The notes below the pieces were generated by a model. It worked only from the letters and a program-made list of their open reading frames with translations. It was not told where the DNA came from and did no database searches. DNA of 64,000 nt from Butyrivibrio hungatei. Lineage in GTDB: Bacteria > Bacillota > Clostridia > Lachnospirales > Lachnospiraceae. Position numbers and translations under genes: made by a program. This document shows, piece after piece, positions 35,833-45,414 of this stretch; position 1 is the first letter of the stretch; every line of letters starts with the position of its first letter. The DNA is taken from NCBI RefSeq assembly GCF_900101605.1, contig NZ_FMUR01000012.1:58847-122846 (forward strand), written 5' to 3'.

Positions 35833-35949
35833 TCTCAAAAGCAAAAGTAAATGGTATCCGGAGCTGCAGTATGTATGCGCGAGTGATAGGCAGAAATGTT
35901 TATTGCGTGTAGCGGTATAAGCTCCGGAGTTAATTAAAGGAGGATTATC

Positions 35950-36390
35950 ATGGAATTATCAAACTTAAGACCTGCTGAAGGTTCTGTACAGAGCGATAAT
36001 TTTAGAAGAGGCCGTGGTCATGCTTCAGGAAACGGTAAGACCGCAGGTAAGGGACATAAGGGTCAGAAGGCTCGTTCAGGTGCTCCCAGACTTGGCTTCG
36101 AAGGTGGACAGATGCCACTTTTCAGAAGACTTCCTAAGAGAGGCTTCAAGAATATCAATCATAAAAACATCGTGGGAATTAACGTAAGCGCTCTTGAAGT
36201 ATTTGATAACGGAGCAGTAGTAGATGTTCAGGCACTTAAGGATCAGGGAATCATCAAGAAAGAACTTGATGGTGTAAAGATTCTTGGAAACGGAGAATTT
36301 ACCAAGAAGCTTACGGTTAAGGCAAATGCGTTTAGCGCAGCAGCAAAAGAGAAAATCGAGGCACTTGGTGGAACAACAGAGGTGATCTAA
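35950..36390 (+). CDS. rplO: 50S ribosomal protein L15
   Basis: 146 residues. The Gly/Arg-rich N-terminal extension ([20 protein letters not shown]) and [19 protein letters not shown] are diagnostic. Its stop codon overlaps the secY start by one base, coupling the two. Confidence 0.98.
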   Translation: MELSNLRPAEGSVQSDNFRRGRGHASGNGKTAGKGHKGQKARSGAPRLGFEGGQMPLFRRLPKRGFKNINHKNIVGINVSALEVFDNGAVVDVQALKDQGIIKKELDGVKILGNGEFTKKLTVKANAFSAAAKEKIEALGGTTEVI

Positions 36391-37709
36391 TGTTTAAGTC
36401 CCTAATGAATGCATTAAAAGTCAAAGAAATCAGATTGAAACTTCTCTTTACTCTTGCAATGCTTGCTGTTATCAGATTTGGTACAACAATTCCGGTTCCC
36501 GGAATTAATGTCCAGGCTTTTAAGAGCTGGTTTGAAAGTTTAAAGAGCGGTAACGATGCGTTTGGCTTTGTGGATCGATTTACAGGTGGATCGTTTGAGC
36601 ATGCTTCAATCCTGGCTCTCAATATCACACCTTATATCACATCTTCCATTATTGTTCAGCTTCTTACAATTGCTATTCCCAAGTTTGAGGAGTGGCAGAA
36701 GGATGGAGAAGATGGAAGAAAGAAACTTACAGCAATGACAAGATACATTACTGTAGTTTTGGCTGTTATCGAATCCATTGCAATGGCTGTTAATTTCTAC
36801 AAAGGCGATTCCCTTGCAGATAAATCAATCTTCTTGGCAATTCAGGTTGTAGTTGCATTTACAGCAGGTAGTGCATTCCTCATGTGGATTGGTGAACGAA
36901 TCACGGAAAACGGTGTTGGGAATGGTATTTCTATAGTTCTGACGATAAATATTCTTTCGAGAATTCCGTCAGACATTCATTCGCTTTTCGAGCGTTTTGT
37001 GAGTGGGAAGCCTATTGCAAGGGGAGTAGTATCAGCTGTAATAATTATAGCGGTTATTATTGCATTGGTAGTTCTGATCGTGGTTCTTAACGGCGCAGAG
37101 CGCAGAATCCCTGTTCAGTATGCAAAGAAGATTCAGGGAAGAAGAACTTATGGTGGTAATCGTTCGGAGATTCCGCTTAAGGTCAGCACAGCGGGCGTTA
37201 TGCCTATCATTTTTGCAATGTCATTGTTCCAGTTCCCCAGCGTTATAACCTACTTTACAGGTTATAAAGGACCTGGCGTTTGGGCAACGATATTGGAGTA
37301 TTTAAGACAGGACAATTGGTTTGATCCAAACCATTGGGAATATTCCATTGGTCTTGTAGTATACATATTATTGCTTATCTTCTTCGCGTATTTCTATACG
37401 TCAATTACTTTCAATCCTATTGAGATTGCAGAGAATATGAAGAAGCAGGGCGGTTTCATACCGGGAATCAGACCCGGAAAGCCTACAAGCGATTATCTTA
37501 CAAGTATTTTGAACTATATCATCTTTATCGGAGCATGCGGACTTATTATTATCGCAATAATCCCTTACTTCTTCAGTGGTATGTTCAAAGCAAGTGTTTC
37601 TTTCGGCGGTACAAGCCTTATCATCGTGGTAAGCGTTGTACTTGAAACAATTAAGCAGATTGAGTCACAGATGCTTGTACGTAATTACAAGGGATTTTTG
37701 GAAGACTGA
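36390..37709 (+). CDS. secY: Preprotein translocase subunit SecY
   Basis: 439 residues with ten predicted membrane helices, the channel of the Sec translocon. Conserved RFGTTIPVPGIN after helix 1, the plug region, GERITENGVGNGISI near residue 170 and the cytoplasmic loops binding SecA and the ribosome (RRIPVQYAKK, FIPGIRPGKPTSDYL) are all visible. It sits between rplO and adk as in most Firmicutes. Confidence 0.98.
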   Translation: MFKSLMNALKVKEIRLKLLFTLAMLAVIRFGTTIPVPGINVQAFKSWFESLKSGNDAFGFVDRFTGGSFEHASILALNITPYITSSIIVQLLTIAIPKFEEWQKDGEDGRKKLTAMTRYITVVLAVIESIAMAVNFYKGDSLADKSIFLAIQVVVAFTAGSAFLMWIGERITENGVGNGISIVLTINILSRIPSDIHSLFERFVSGKPIARGVVSAVIIIAVIIALVVLIVVLNGAERRIPVQYAKKIQGRRTYGGNRSEIPLKVSTAGVMPIIFAMSLFQFPSVITYFTGYKGPGVWATILEYLRQDNWFDPNHWEYSIGLVVYILLLIFFAYFYTSITFNPIEIAENMKKQGGFIPGIRPGKPTSDYLTSILNYIIFIGACGLIIIAIIPYFFSGMFKASVSFGGTSLIIVVSVVLETIKQIESQMLVRNYKGFLED

Positions 37710-37723
37710 TTAAAAATTAATGA

Positions 37724-37768
37724 AAGAGGTACAGAGACCCACACTAGGGGTGGGCTCTGCAACCTCTT
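37724..37768 (+). other. Strong hairpin between secY and adk
   Basis: AAGAGGT/ACCTCTT with an inner CAGAG-CCCAC/GTGGG-TCTG helix gives a long stable stem in the 87-bp secY-adk gap. The following bases (GTTTCTAC) are only weakly T-rich, so it may be a partial terminator or a processing site that lowers adk-map-infA expression. Confidence 0.5.
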
Positions 37769-37796
37769 GTTTCTACTTTATGGAAGGGATTAGAGT

Positions 37797-38441
37797 ATGA
37801 AGATTATTATGTTGGGTGCCCCCGGTGCGGGAAAAGGTACACAGGCTCAGATGATCGCGGAGAAATTCAGCATTCCGCATATCTCAACAGGAGATATTTT
37901 CAGAGCAAACATCAAGAACGGAACAGAACTTGGTAAGAAGGCCAAGGAATTCATGGATAAGGGACAGCTTGTTCCCGATGAACTTACAGTTGAGCTTCTT
38001 CTTGACAGAGTAGCAAACGATGACTGCAAGAACGGATACGTACTTGATGGTTTCCCCCGTACAATTCCCCAGGCTGATGTTCTTGATTCAGAACTTACAA
38101 AGCTTGGTGATAAGGTTGATTACGCTATAAATGTTGACGTTCCCGATGAAAATATCGTTCGCAGAATGTCAGGCAGAAGAGCATGTCTTAAGTGTGGCGC
38201 AACCTATCATATTGAACATATTAAACCACAGAAAGATGGAATCTGTGATAAGTGCGGTAGCGAGCTTGTTCAGAGAGACGATGACAAGCCTGAGACAGTT
38301 CAGAACAGACTTAAGGTTTATCATGAGCAGACTCAGCCGCTTATTGATTACTATGAGAAAAAGAACATTTTGAAAACTGTAGACGGAACAAAGGATATGC
38401 AGGAAGTCTTCAGTGATATTGTTAGCATATTGAATGCATGA
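37797..38441 (+). CDS. adk: Adenylate kinase
   Basis: 214 residues. It interconverts ATP + AMP and 2 ADP. The P-loop [10 protein letters not shown] is at residues 7-16, AMP-binding [10 protein letters not shown] near 30 and DGFPRT near 84. The long LID domain carries a zinc site with CLKCG and CDKCG pairs, the usual Gram-positive long form. Located between secY and map. Confidence 0.98.
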   Translation: MKIIMLGAPGAGKGTQAQMIAEKFSIPHISTGDIFRANIKNGTELGKKAKEFMDKGQLVPDELTVELLLDRVANDDCKNGYVLDGFPRTIPQADVLDSELTKLGDKVDYAINVDVPDENIVRRMSGRRACLKCGATYHIEHIKPQKDGICDKCGSELVQRDDDKPETVQNRLKVYHEQTQPLIDYYEKKNILKTVDGTKDMQEVFSDIVSILNA

Positions 38442-38456
38442 TCTTGGTGTATTAAA

Positions 38457-39209
38457 ATGGCTATAAGTATCAAAACAGATGAAGAAATCAATCTTATGCG
38501 ACAGTCAGGGCATCTTTTGGCAAAAGTTCATGAAGAACTTCATGCTGCTCTCAGACCCGGTATATCAACTCTTGAGCTTGATGAGATTGGTGAGAGAACT
38601 ATCCGTGCTCTGGGCGGAATTCCGAATTGCAAAGATTACGAGGGATTTCCTGCTTCGGTGTGTATTTCTGTGAACAATGAGGTTGTTCACGGAATACCAA
38701 GCAGTGAGCGCATCCTGCAGGAAGGAGACATTGTTTCTTTCGATACAGGACTTATATATAAAGGTTATCATTCTGATGCGGCAAGGACCTGGGGCGTCGG
38801 TAAGATAAGCGATGAAGCTCAGAAGCTTATCGATGTTACCAGAGAGAGCTTTTTTGAAGGAATAAAGAAAGCTAAAGCGGGAAACAGACTTCATGATATA
38901 TCCGCTGCTATCGATAAATATATCAGACCTCACGGTTACGGCATTGTAAGGGAACTTACTGGACACGGGATCGGAACAAGCTTACACGAAGATCCCATGG
39001 TGCCTAACTACAGGAAACTTACAAGAGGTGTGAAACTTCAAAAAGGTATGACCATATGCGTAGAGCCCATGATAACGATGGGAAGCCGTAAGATCGGCTG
39101 GCTTGAAGATGATTGGACTGTTGTTACGCTTGACGGATCACTTGCGGCACACTATGAGAACACAATAGCCATCACGGATGGTGAACCGGAGATATTAACT
39201 GTAATATAG
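38457..39209 (+). CDS. map: Methionine aminopeptidase, type I
   Basis: 250 residues. It removes the initiator Met from nascent proteins. Metal ligands of the pita-bread fold are visible: FDTGLIYKGYHSDAART (two Asp), GHGIGTSLHEDP (His), CVEPMIT (Glu) and YENTIAIT (Glu). No N-terminal SEC-C zinc extension. It lies 15 bp after adk. Confidence 0.97.
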   Translation: MAISIKTDEEINLMRQSGHLLAKVHEELHAALRPGISTLELDEIGERTIRALGGIPNCKDYEGFPASVCISVNNEVVHGIPSSERILQEGDIVSFDTGLIYKGYHSDAARTWGVGKISDEAQKLIDVTRESFFEGIKKAKAGNRLHDISAAIDKYIRPHGYGIVRELTGHGIGTSLHEDPMVPNYRKLTRGVKLQKGMTICVEPMITMGSRKIGWLEDDWTVVTLDGSLAAHYENTIAITDGEPEILTVI

Positions 39210-39232
39210 AAGTAAATTAAGAGGAGATGTAG

Positions 39233-39451
39233 ATGTCAAAGGCTGATGTAATTGAAATTGAAGGAAAGGTAATTGAGAAGCTTCCAAATACAATGTTCCA
39301 GGTTGAACTTGAAAACGGACATGTTGTTTTGGCACATATAAGTGGTAAGCTTCGCCAGAACTTTATCAGAATTTTACCCGGTGATAAGGTAACACTTGAG
39401 TTATCACCTTACGATCTTACAAAAGGAAGAATAATTTGGAGAGACAAGTAA
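39233..39451 (+). CDS. infA: Translation initiation factor IF-1
   Basis: 72 residues, the exact usual length. OB-fold sequence [40 protein letters not shown] and the C-terminal [11 protein letters not shown] are standard. In most Firmicutes rpmJ follows at once; here a GGDEF gene intervenes. Confidence 0.98.
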   Translation: MSKADVIEIEGKVIEKLPNTMFQVELENGHVVLAHISGKLRQNFIRILPGDKVTLELSPYDLTKGRIIWRDK

Positions 39452-39488
39452 TATAATAATCTGTTGACTGTATGTGTGTGAGGGATTT

Positions 39489-40601
39489 ATGATACAAAAA
39501 ATTCTGGATAGGCATTTCGATAGTATTTCGTTCATACATTATAACAAGAATAAGATAGCGGAGGATAATATCCGAAACACTGCTGACACTGTGATGTTTT
39601 TATCCGGTGTTAGCGCGTTCCTGCTATTTCTTATTTTACTGTTATCGGGAAGTAGTTATTTTTGTTTTTTTCTAATTGCAATATTGTTTGTTCTTGTTGG
39701 AATACATTTGGTACAAAAAGTTTTTCTTAGTAATATATCTGAGAGCTTTAAATTATCTAGAATGTATTCCTTCTTTTTTTACGGAGTAATGATACTTGCT
39801 TACTCCTATGCTGATATTATCATGAATATGACATCAAGGTGCGTTGTGTTTCCTTGTGCCATTATCGTGATAACCGCAATATATATGGACACTTTTTTGG
39901 CCACTACAGTGTACAAGATCGTGCTTACCATCATATATTGCATAATGGATTCTATGATTCGTCCCCATTATGGTGTAAAAAGAGATCTCTTCGTTGCGGG
40001 CGTTGCCATTATCGCATCACTGTTCAGCTACTTTGAGATAGTGGATCTTGCGATAAATAAAGGAGAAGACAGGCGTATCCTTGAAAGAAAGAGTACGACG
40101 GACCTTCTTACGGGCATTTATAATAAGCTCTCTTTTGAAGAGAAGTGTAATGAATATTTAAAGAAAAGAAAACCCGGCGCCAGATGCATTTTGTTTATCT
40201 TCGATCTTGACAATTTCAAAGAAGTAAACGATACATTCGGCCATCAGACAGGAGATAACGTATTAAAGAAATTCTCGGAGATACTTCAGAGCTATTTCCA
40301 TCCCTATGACATAATGGGAAGGATTGGCGGCGATGAATTTATGGTACTCGTGATGGGCGAGATGCCGGAAGGATTTGCGGAAAAGAGATGCAGAAGTATT
40401 CTTCACGAGTTTAAGACTGCACGTATCAATCAGGTATCAGGTCTTACATGCAGTATCGGTATTGTGAGCGATAACGATTGTGCAAGTTTTACCGAGTTGT
40501 ATAAGAAGGCAGATGAAGCTCTGTATATAGCTAAAGAGAGTGGAAAAGCCACATTTAATCTTCACGAAGAAAATGAAAAAAGAAACTCAAGGACATCCTG
40601 A
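39489..40601 (+). CDS. Membrane diguanylate cyclase (GGDEF), inside the ribosomal cluster
   Basis: 370 residues from ATG 39489 (GAGGG upstream); a GTG at 39474 is an alternative. The N-terminal ~190 residues hold about six membrane helices. The C-terminal GGDEF domain runs from about 205 (STTDLLTGIYNKLSFEEKC) with FDLDNFKEVNDTFGHQTGD and an intact GGDEF at residues 280-284, so cyclic di-GMP synthesis is likely. The inhibitory site five residues upstream reads HPYD rather than RxxD, so product inhibition is probably absent. It sits 37 bp after infA, with a new promoter behind it that drives rpmJ and the alpha operon. The membrane part suggests signal input, ligand unknown. Confidence 0.9.
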   Translation: MIQKILDRHFDSISFIHYNKNKIAEDNIRNTADTVMFLSGVSAFLLFLILLLSGSSYFCFFLIAILFVLVGIHLVQKVFLSNISESFKLSRMYSFFFYGVMILAYSYADIIMNMTSRCVVFPCAIIVITAIYMDTFLATTVYKIVLTIIYCIMDSMIRPHYGVKRDLFVAGVAIIASLFSYFEIVDLAINKGEDRRILERKSTTDLLTGIYNKLSFEEKCNEYLKKRKPGARCILFIFDLDNFKEVNDTFGHQTGDNVLKKFSEILQSYFHPYDIMGRIGGDEFMVLVMGEMPEGFAEKRCRSILHEFKTARINQVSGLTCSIGIVSDNDCASFTELYKKADEALYIAKESGKATFNLHEENEKRNSRTS

Positions 40602-40624
40602 TTGAAAAAAGCTGAAAAAACAGC

Positions 40625-40653
40625 TTGATTATTGACTTTGGATATGTTATGAT
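40625..40653 (+). promoter_or_regulatory. Promoter of the rpmJ-rpsM-rpoA (alpha) unit
   Basis: TTGATT (40625-40630), a 17-bp spacer and TATGAT (40648-40653), about 80 bp before rpmJ. It would restore transcription of the alpha genes downstream of the inserted GGDEF gene. Confidence 0.7.
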
Positions 40654-40734
40654 ATCAAATGGTCTTTTTAGGTAGAGGGGTTATTATGCCCTTCTTTAAG
40701 CATTAACTGTTTACCATGCAGGAAAGGAGTAACA

Positions 40735-40848
40735 ATGAAAGTAAGGTCTTCTGTTAAACCTATGTGCGAAAAGTGCAAGGTTATTAAGAGAAAGGGCGTT
40801 ATCAGAGTTATCTGTGACAACCCTAAGCACAAACAGAGACAGGGATAA
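40735..40848 (+). CDS. rpmJ: 50S ribosomal protein L36
   Basis: 37 residues, [20 protein letters not shown] onward, with the zinc-binding pattern CxxC...CxxxxH (CEKC, CDNPKH). AAAGGAG precedes the ATG. Confidence 0.96.
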   Translation: MKVRSSVKPMCEKCKVIKRKGVIRVICDNPKHKQRQG

Positions 40849-40985
40849 TCCGAGCCGTTTAGGTGGATTACTTTTTGATACCAATGTGTATTGGAAAGAT
40901 CGGATCATTCTTTGTCCGGTTGGGCTGTAGGATTATGGCCCCAATCAAACAAGTAATATTATTTTAAGTTATGGAGGAATAAAAA

Positions 40986-41354
40986 ATGGCTCGTATTGCA
41001 GGTGTAGATTTACCTAGAGATAAGCGAGTAGAGATCGGTTTGACATATATCTACGGAATCGGTAGAACAAGCTCAAACAAGATTCTTGAAGCAGCAAAAG
41101 TAAGCCCGGACACACGTGTTCGTGATCTTACAGATGAAGAAGTAAAGAGAATTGCCGAGATTATCGGTAACGACTACGATGTAGAAGGTGACCTCAGAAG
41201 AGAAATCGCTATGAACATCAAGAGACTCACAGAGATCGGATGTTTCAGAGGCATGCGTCATAGAAGAGGACTTCCTTGCCGTGGTCAGAGAACTAAGACA
41301 AATGCAAGAACCAGAAAAGGACCCAAGAGAACAATCGCTAACAAGAAGAAATAA
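40986..41354 (+). CDS. rpsM: 30S ribosomal protein S13
   Basis: 122 residues. [20 protein letters not shown] start and [20 protein letters not shown] near the C-terminus. S13 contacts the P-site tRNA and L5. The 137-bp gap after rpmJ holds a weak TTGGG/CCCAA hairpin but no frame. Confidence 0.98.
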   Translation: MARIAGVDLPRDKRVEIGLTYIYGIGRTSSNKILEAAKVSPDTRVRDLTDEEVKRIAEIIGNDYDVEGDLRREIAMNIKRLTEIGCFRGMRHRRGLPCRGQRTKTNARTRKGPKRTIANKKK

Positions 41355-41437
41355 TTTTTCTTGATGTCTGAGCATGGCAGATCAGTGATGTAACAATATA
41401 ACCAGTAATTATTAGGAAGAAAGTAGGTTAGTTTAAA

Positions 41438-41845
41438 ATGGCAAATCAGAAATCAACTGCAGCTAAAAAGTCAGCTGCAAAGAAACGTGTCAAGAAAAAC
41501 GTTGAACACGGACAGGCGCACATCCAGTCATCTTTCAATAACACAATCGTTACTTTGACAGATGCTGCAGGAAATGCTCTTAGCTGGGCAAGTGCAGGCG
41601 GTCTCGGATTTAAAGGTTCAAGGAAATCTACTCCTTATGCTGCACAGGTAGCTGCAGAGACAGCAACTAAGGCTGCACTTATTCACGGCCTTAAGACTGT
41701 TGATGTATTCGTTAAGGGACCGGGATCAGGAAGAGAAGCTGCAATCAGAGCTCTTGCTGCAAGTGGACTCACAGTTACATCTATCACAGACGTAACACCT
41801 GTACCGCACAACGGATGCAGACCTCCCAAGCGTCGTAGGGTTTAA
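41438..41845 (+). CDS. rpsK: 30S ribosomal protein S11
   Basis: 135 residues. A Lys/Ala-rich N-terminal tail is followed by [20 protein letters not shown] and the C-terminal [18 protein letters not shown]11 lies in the platform next to the Shine-Dalgarno helix. Confidence 0.98.
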   Translation: MANQKSTAAKKSAAKKRVKKNVEHGQAHIQSSFNNTIVTLTDAAGNALSWASAGGLGFKGSRKSTPYAAQVAAETATKAALIHGLKTVDVFVKGPGSGREAAIRALAASGLTVTSITDVTPVPHNGCRPPKRRRV

Positions 41846-41989
41846 TCGATTTCTATATCGCGTTGATCCTACATTGCAGAATACATGTGCAAATAGATAT
41901 GTATTTTTAACGCGTTGGACGAAGGTGTATGACACTGTAAACAACATCAGACAACAGATTGTTGCCTGAGAAAAAGAAAGGAGCCTAAA

Positions 41990-42583
41990 ATGGCAGTAAA
42001 CAGAGTTCCCGTATTAAAAAGATGCAGATCACTTGATTTGGATCCTACATTTCTTGGATATGACAAAAAGTCTAAGAGAACATCAGCTAACGCTGGTAAG
42101 AAAATGAGTGAGTATGGACTTCAGCTCCGCGAGAAGCAGAAGGCTAAATTCATATATGGCGTCCTTGAGAAGCCTTTTAGAAATTACTACGACAGAGCAG
42201 ACAGAATGAAGGGTCAGACAGGTTCCAACCTTATGACTATTCTTGAGACAAGACTTGATAACGTTATCTTCAGAATGGGCTTTGCAAGAACAAGAAGAGA
42301 AGCTAGACAGGTTGTTCTTCACAAGTTCATCACAGTTAATGGAAAAGTAATCAACATTCCTTCATACCTCATTAAGGCCGGTGATGTCATCGAAGTTAAA
42401 GAGGCAGCTAAGAACATTCAGAGATTTAAGGATATTTCAGAAATCACTGCAAGCAGACTTGTTCCTGAGTGGCTTGACGTTAACAAGGAAGGACTTAAGG
42501 GTACAATAAAGGAACTTCCTTCCAGAGAAGTAATCGACGTTCCTGTTGATGAGATGCTTATCGTCGAGTTGTATTCTAAGTAA
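41990..42583 (+). CDS. rpsD: 30S ribosomal protein S4
   Basis: 197 residues with the S4 RNA-binding domain (RLDNVIFRMGFARTRREARQ, VNGKVINIPSYLIKAGD). The usual N-terminal zinc cysteines are absent, so this is the C-minus form. S4 starts 30S assembly and in bacilli represses its own gene. The 144-bp gap upstream could hold such a target but I see no clear pseudoknot. Confidence 0.97.
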   Translation: MAVNRVPVLKRCRSLDLDPTFLGYDKKSKRTSANAGKKMSEYGLQLREKQKAKFIYGVLEKPFRNYYDRADRMKGQTGSNLMTILETRLDNVIFRMGFARTRREARQVVLHKFITVNGKVINIPSYLIKAGDVIEVKEAAKNIQRFKDISEITASRLVPEWLDVNKEGLKGTIKELPSREVIDVPVDEMLIVELYSK

Positions 42584-42631
42584 TCTATTAAATAGAAACT
42601 TGTTAACTAGTCACGTAAGGAGGGTATATCA

Positions 42632-43591
42632 GTGTTTGATTTTGAAAGACCAAATATTGAAGTTGCTGAAATCTCAGATGATAAGAAATATGGTAAATTC
42701 GTAGTAGAGCCTCTCGAGAGAGGTTACGGTATTACACTGGGCAATTCCCTTCGTAGGATTATGCTCTCATCATTACCTGGTGCAGCAGTAAGTCAGGTTA
42801 AGATTGAAGGCGTGCTGCATGAATTCAGTTCAATTCCCGGAGTAAAGGAAGATGTAACTGAAATTATTATGAATATCAAGAATCTTTCTATAAAGAATTC
42901 CTCTGATACTAATGAACCTAAGACAGCTTATATCGAGTTCAACGGCGAAGGAGTAGTCAGAGCATCAGATATTCAGGTAGACCAGGATATTGAGATCATG
43001 AATCCTGATCAGGTTATCGCTACACTTTCCGGAAAGGATGCTAAGCTCTACATGGAGCTCACCATCACAAAGGGAAGAGGTTATGTAAGCTCTGATAAGA
43101 ATAAGACAGGCGATCTTCCAATCGGAGTTATCGCAATCGATTCTATCTACACACCTGTAGAGAGAGTAAATATAACCATCGAGAATACTCGTGTAGGTCA
43201 GGTAACTGATTTCGATAAGCTTACATTAGATGTTCACACTGACGGAACACTTGCTCCCGATGAGGCTGTAAGCCTTGCAGCAAAGGTACTCAGTGAGCAT
43301 TTGAGCCTCTTCATCGACCTTTCTGAGAATGCTAAGACAGCAGAAGTTATGATCGAGAAGGAAGACGATGAGAAGGGCAAAGTTCTCGAGATGTCAATTG
43401 ATGAGCTTGAACTTTCAGTTCGTTCATTCAACTGCCTTAAGAGAGCAGGCATCAATACCGTTCAGGAGCTTGCAAGCAAGACTTCTGATGATATGATGAA
43501 GGTTCGTAATCTTGGACGTAAGTCACTTGAGGAGGTTCTTGCTAAGCTTGATGAGCTTGGACTTTCACTTAAGTCAGATGGCGAACAGTAA
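42632..43591 (+). CDS. rpoA: RNA polymerase subunit alpha
   Basis: 319 residues with a GTG start at 42632 behind AAGGAGG. The N-terminal assembly domain has [20 protein letters not shown] and [13 protein letters not shown]. The C-terminal domain (from about 245) has [20 protein letters not shown] and [11 protein letters not shown], which contacts UP elements and activators. Normal length for Firmicutes. Confidence 0.98.
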   Translation: MFDFERPNIEVAEISDDKKYGKFVVEPLERGYGITLGNSLRRIMLSSLPGAAVSQVKIEGVLHEFSSIPGVKEDVTEIIMNIKNLSIKNSSDTNEPKTAYIEFNGEGVVRASDIQVDQDIEIMNPDQVIATLSGKDAKLYMELTITKGRGYVSSDKNKTGDLPIGVIAIDSIYTPVERVNITIENTRVGQVTDFDKLTLDVHTDGTLAPDEAVSLAAKVLSEHLSLFIDLSENAKTAEVMIEKEDDEKGKVLEMSIDELELSVRSFNCLKRAGINTVQELASKTSDDMMKVRNLGRKSLEEVLAKLDELGLSLKSDGEQ

Positions 43592-43721
43592 TATCACGAA
43601 ATATACAACAGTATGAATGTCCGCGGAAGGTAAATCCGATGTGTACTGATGCGGATTCTCATAGGATTATGAAACTGCATTGTGAGAGTAAGACCGATGC
43701 GCATCTTATGATGTACCTACA

Positions 43722-43737
43722 GCGGAGGGAACTCCGC
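43722..43737 (+). other. Hairpin just upstream of rplQ
   Basis: GCGGAG/CTCCGC with a GGAA tetraloop lies about 25 bp ahead of the rplQ start, in a 170-bp gap after rpoA. There is no T-tract; possibly a mRNA processing or regulatory site. Confidence 0.4.
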
Positions 43738-43761
43738 AAATGAGAAAGGATGTAAATAATT

Positions 43762-44298
43762 ATGGCAATGTACAGAAAGCTTGGAAAAGCAACAAAGCCC
43801 AGAAGAGCACTTCTTCGTAACCAGGTAACAGCACTTCTTTACAATGGAAAGATTGTTACTACAGAGGCAAGAGCTAAGGAAATCAAGAAGATCGTAGAGC
43901 CTATGATCACTCTTGCAGCTAAGGAAAAGGACAATTTTGAGACAGTTTCCGTTGAAGTTAAGATTCCTGAGAAGGATAGTAACGGAAAGAGAGTAAAGGA
44001 AGTTGTTGACGGTAAGAAAGTTACTAAGTTCACAACTGTTACAAAGGAAATCAAGAAGGATCTTCCTACACGTATGCACGCAAGAAGACAGCTTCTTAAG
44101 ACTCTTTACCCTGTAGTTGATGTTCCTCAGGAGAACAAGGGAAGAAAGAGAAATACTAAGGAAGTTGACCTTGTAGCAAAGCTTTTTGATGAGTACGGAC
44201 CTAAGTACGCAGATCGTAAGGGTGGTTATACAAGAATCATCAAGATCGGTCAGAGAAAAGGCGATGCAGCTATGATGGTTGTTCTTGAGCTTGTTTAA
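43762..44298 (+). CDS. rplQ: 50S ribosomal protein L17, long form
   Basis: 178 residues, against about 120-127 in most bacteria. The N-terminal [20 protein letters not shown] and C-terminal [20 protein letters not shown] are canonical. Extra length comes from an inserted Lys/Val-rich stretch at about residues 65-100 ([18 protein letters not shown]) between the two conserved halves. Similar insertions are known in some Clostridia, so this is a lineage feature rather than damage. Last gene of the alpha unit, before a strong terminator. Confidence 0.96.
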   Translation: MAMYRKLGKATKPRRALLRNQVTALLYNGKIVTTEARAKEIKKIVEPMITLAAKEKDNFETVSVEVKIPEKDSNGKRVKEVVDGKKVTKFTTVTKEIKKDLPTRMHARRQLLKTLYPVVDVPQENKGRKRNTKEVDLVAKLFDEYGPKYADRKGGYTRIIKIGQRKGDAAMMVVLELV

Positions 44299-44325
44299 TA
44301 GCTTTTGATTATTTAAACCATAAAA

Positions 44326-44362
44326 AAGAGGTTTCAGAGTATATGCTCTGAAACCTCTTTTT
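44326..44362 (+). terminator. Bidirectional terminator after rplQ
   Basis: A 14-bp perfect stem AAGAGGTTTCAGAG/CTCTGAAACCTCTT with a six-base loop, T-rich on the right and A-rich on the left. It ends rplQ on the plus strand and the sugar-binding lipoprotein gene on the minus strand. Confidence 0.95.
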
Positions 44363-44405
44363 CTTCGCTTATTTAGATTTTTATTAAACATCGGTATGTA
44401 ATCGA

Positions 44406-45398
44406 TTAATTGTACTGATCGACGTTCTGAGGGGTTACAGGAACAAATGGAACCCAAATATATTTGTGATCTTCTGAAACACCTGAAACAGATGCTACGG
44501 ATCCGCCTTTGGCAAGTGCAACAGCACTTTCTACAGCGGCATTACCCTGACCGGTTGTGTCCTGAAGTACCGTCATATACAGATCGCCGTCCTTTACAGC
44601 GGCACATCCTTCATTTGTGGCATCAATACCCGCTACGAGCAATTTGTGAGTATCATATCCGTTATCTTTCATCCATTTAATGGCACCCATTGCCATAGTA
44701 TCGTTATTGCAGAAGATACAATCAAACGGCTGTCCTGTTATCTTAAATACATTAAGCTTGTCATATGCCACGGAATCGGACCAATCTCCGTTATCAACAA
44801 ATACATAATTTACATTTACTTTGTTATCAAGGAAATAGTATTTAACGGCATTTGTTCTCTTAGGAGCAGCGGCATGAAGTTTTTCACCCATCAGGATAAT
44901 AACATTTAAAGTTGAAGGCTTTCCGAGACCGCTCCATATATATTCAGCCTGGAATGCTCCTGCGTCCTGCTCGTATGAACCTACATAGACAAACTGATCA
45001 CCTTTTAGATAGTCGCTTTCAGGCTCGTTGTTTATAAATACGACAGGAAGATCACCGGCTGCATTTTCCATCTGCAGAGCGGTACTTGTATCGCATAATC
45101 TGCAGATTATCGCATCGTATCCGCCGGAAGCGGCACCTGCAATCTGTTCCATCTGAGTTTCTGTACTGTTCTGGCTGTAAACAATGTCAATTGTAGCACC
45201 GACTTCTTTTGCTTTAGCAACGATTGCATCGGCAAGAGTATTAAGGAACCCGTCATCATCTGCATGTAGTATCATAAGTATCTTTACGCCGTTGCCTGAA
45301 AACGATCCTGAACCGGATTTGCCGCAAGCTGTGAGTGAAACAGTTAATAGAACAGCGCAAAGTAGAAAAGCCATTGAGCGTTTAATTCGATTTTTCAT
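44406..45398 (-). CDS. Galactose/ribose-type sugar-binding lipoprotein
   Basis: 330 residues from the ATG at 45398 (AAGGAGA upstream). The lipoprotein signal ends LTACGKS, Cys near residue 25. The mature part is a type I periplasmic-binding fold: ILMILHADDDGFLNTLADAI, YDAIICRLCDTSTALQMENA, VVFINNEPES, FCNNDTMAMGAIKWMKDNG and VAGIDATNEG, closest to galactose/glucose-binding proteins such as MglB. No transporter genes are beside it. Instead it follows a chemoreceptor gene by 16 bp, so it probably presents a sugar to that receptor; this is inference from the operon. Confidence 0.87.
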   Translation of the reverse strand: MKNRIKRSMAFLLCAVLLTVSLTACGKSGSGSFSGNGVKILMILHADDDGFLNTLADAIVAKAKEVGATIDIVYSQNSTETQMEQIAGAASGGYDAIICRLCDTSTALQMENAAGDLPVVFINNEPESDYLKGDQFVYVGSYEQDAGAFQAEYIWSGLGKPSTLNVIILMGEKLHAAAPKRTNAVKYYFLDNKVNVNYVFVDNGDWSDSVAYDKLNVFKITGQPFDCIFCNNDTMAMGAIKWMKDNGYDTHKLLVAGIDATNEGCAAVKDGDLYMTVLQDTTGQGNAAVESAVALAKGGSVASVSGVSEDHKYIWVPFVPVTPQNVDQYN

Positions 45399-45414
45399 AA
45401 TATGTATCTCCTTA

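Noticed and set aside
39474..39504. TTGACT at 39464 as promoter of the GGDEF gene
   Set aside because: The only -10-like box at the right distance overlaps the start codon, so it cannot give a useful leader; co-transcription with infA is more likely.
43717..44457. A 246-codon open frame on the minus strand across rplQ
   Set aside because: It is the antisense shadow of rplQ and the terminator; Ser/Leu/Cys-rich, no ribosome binding site, and rplQ is certain on the other strand.
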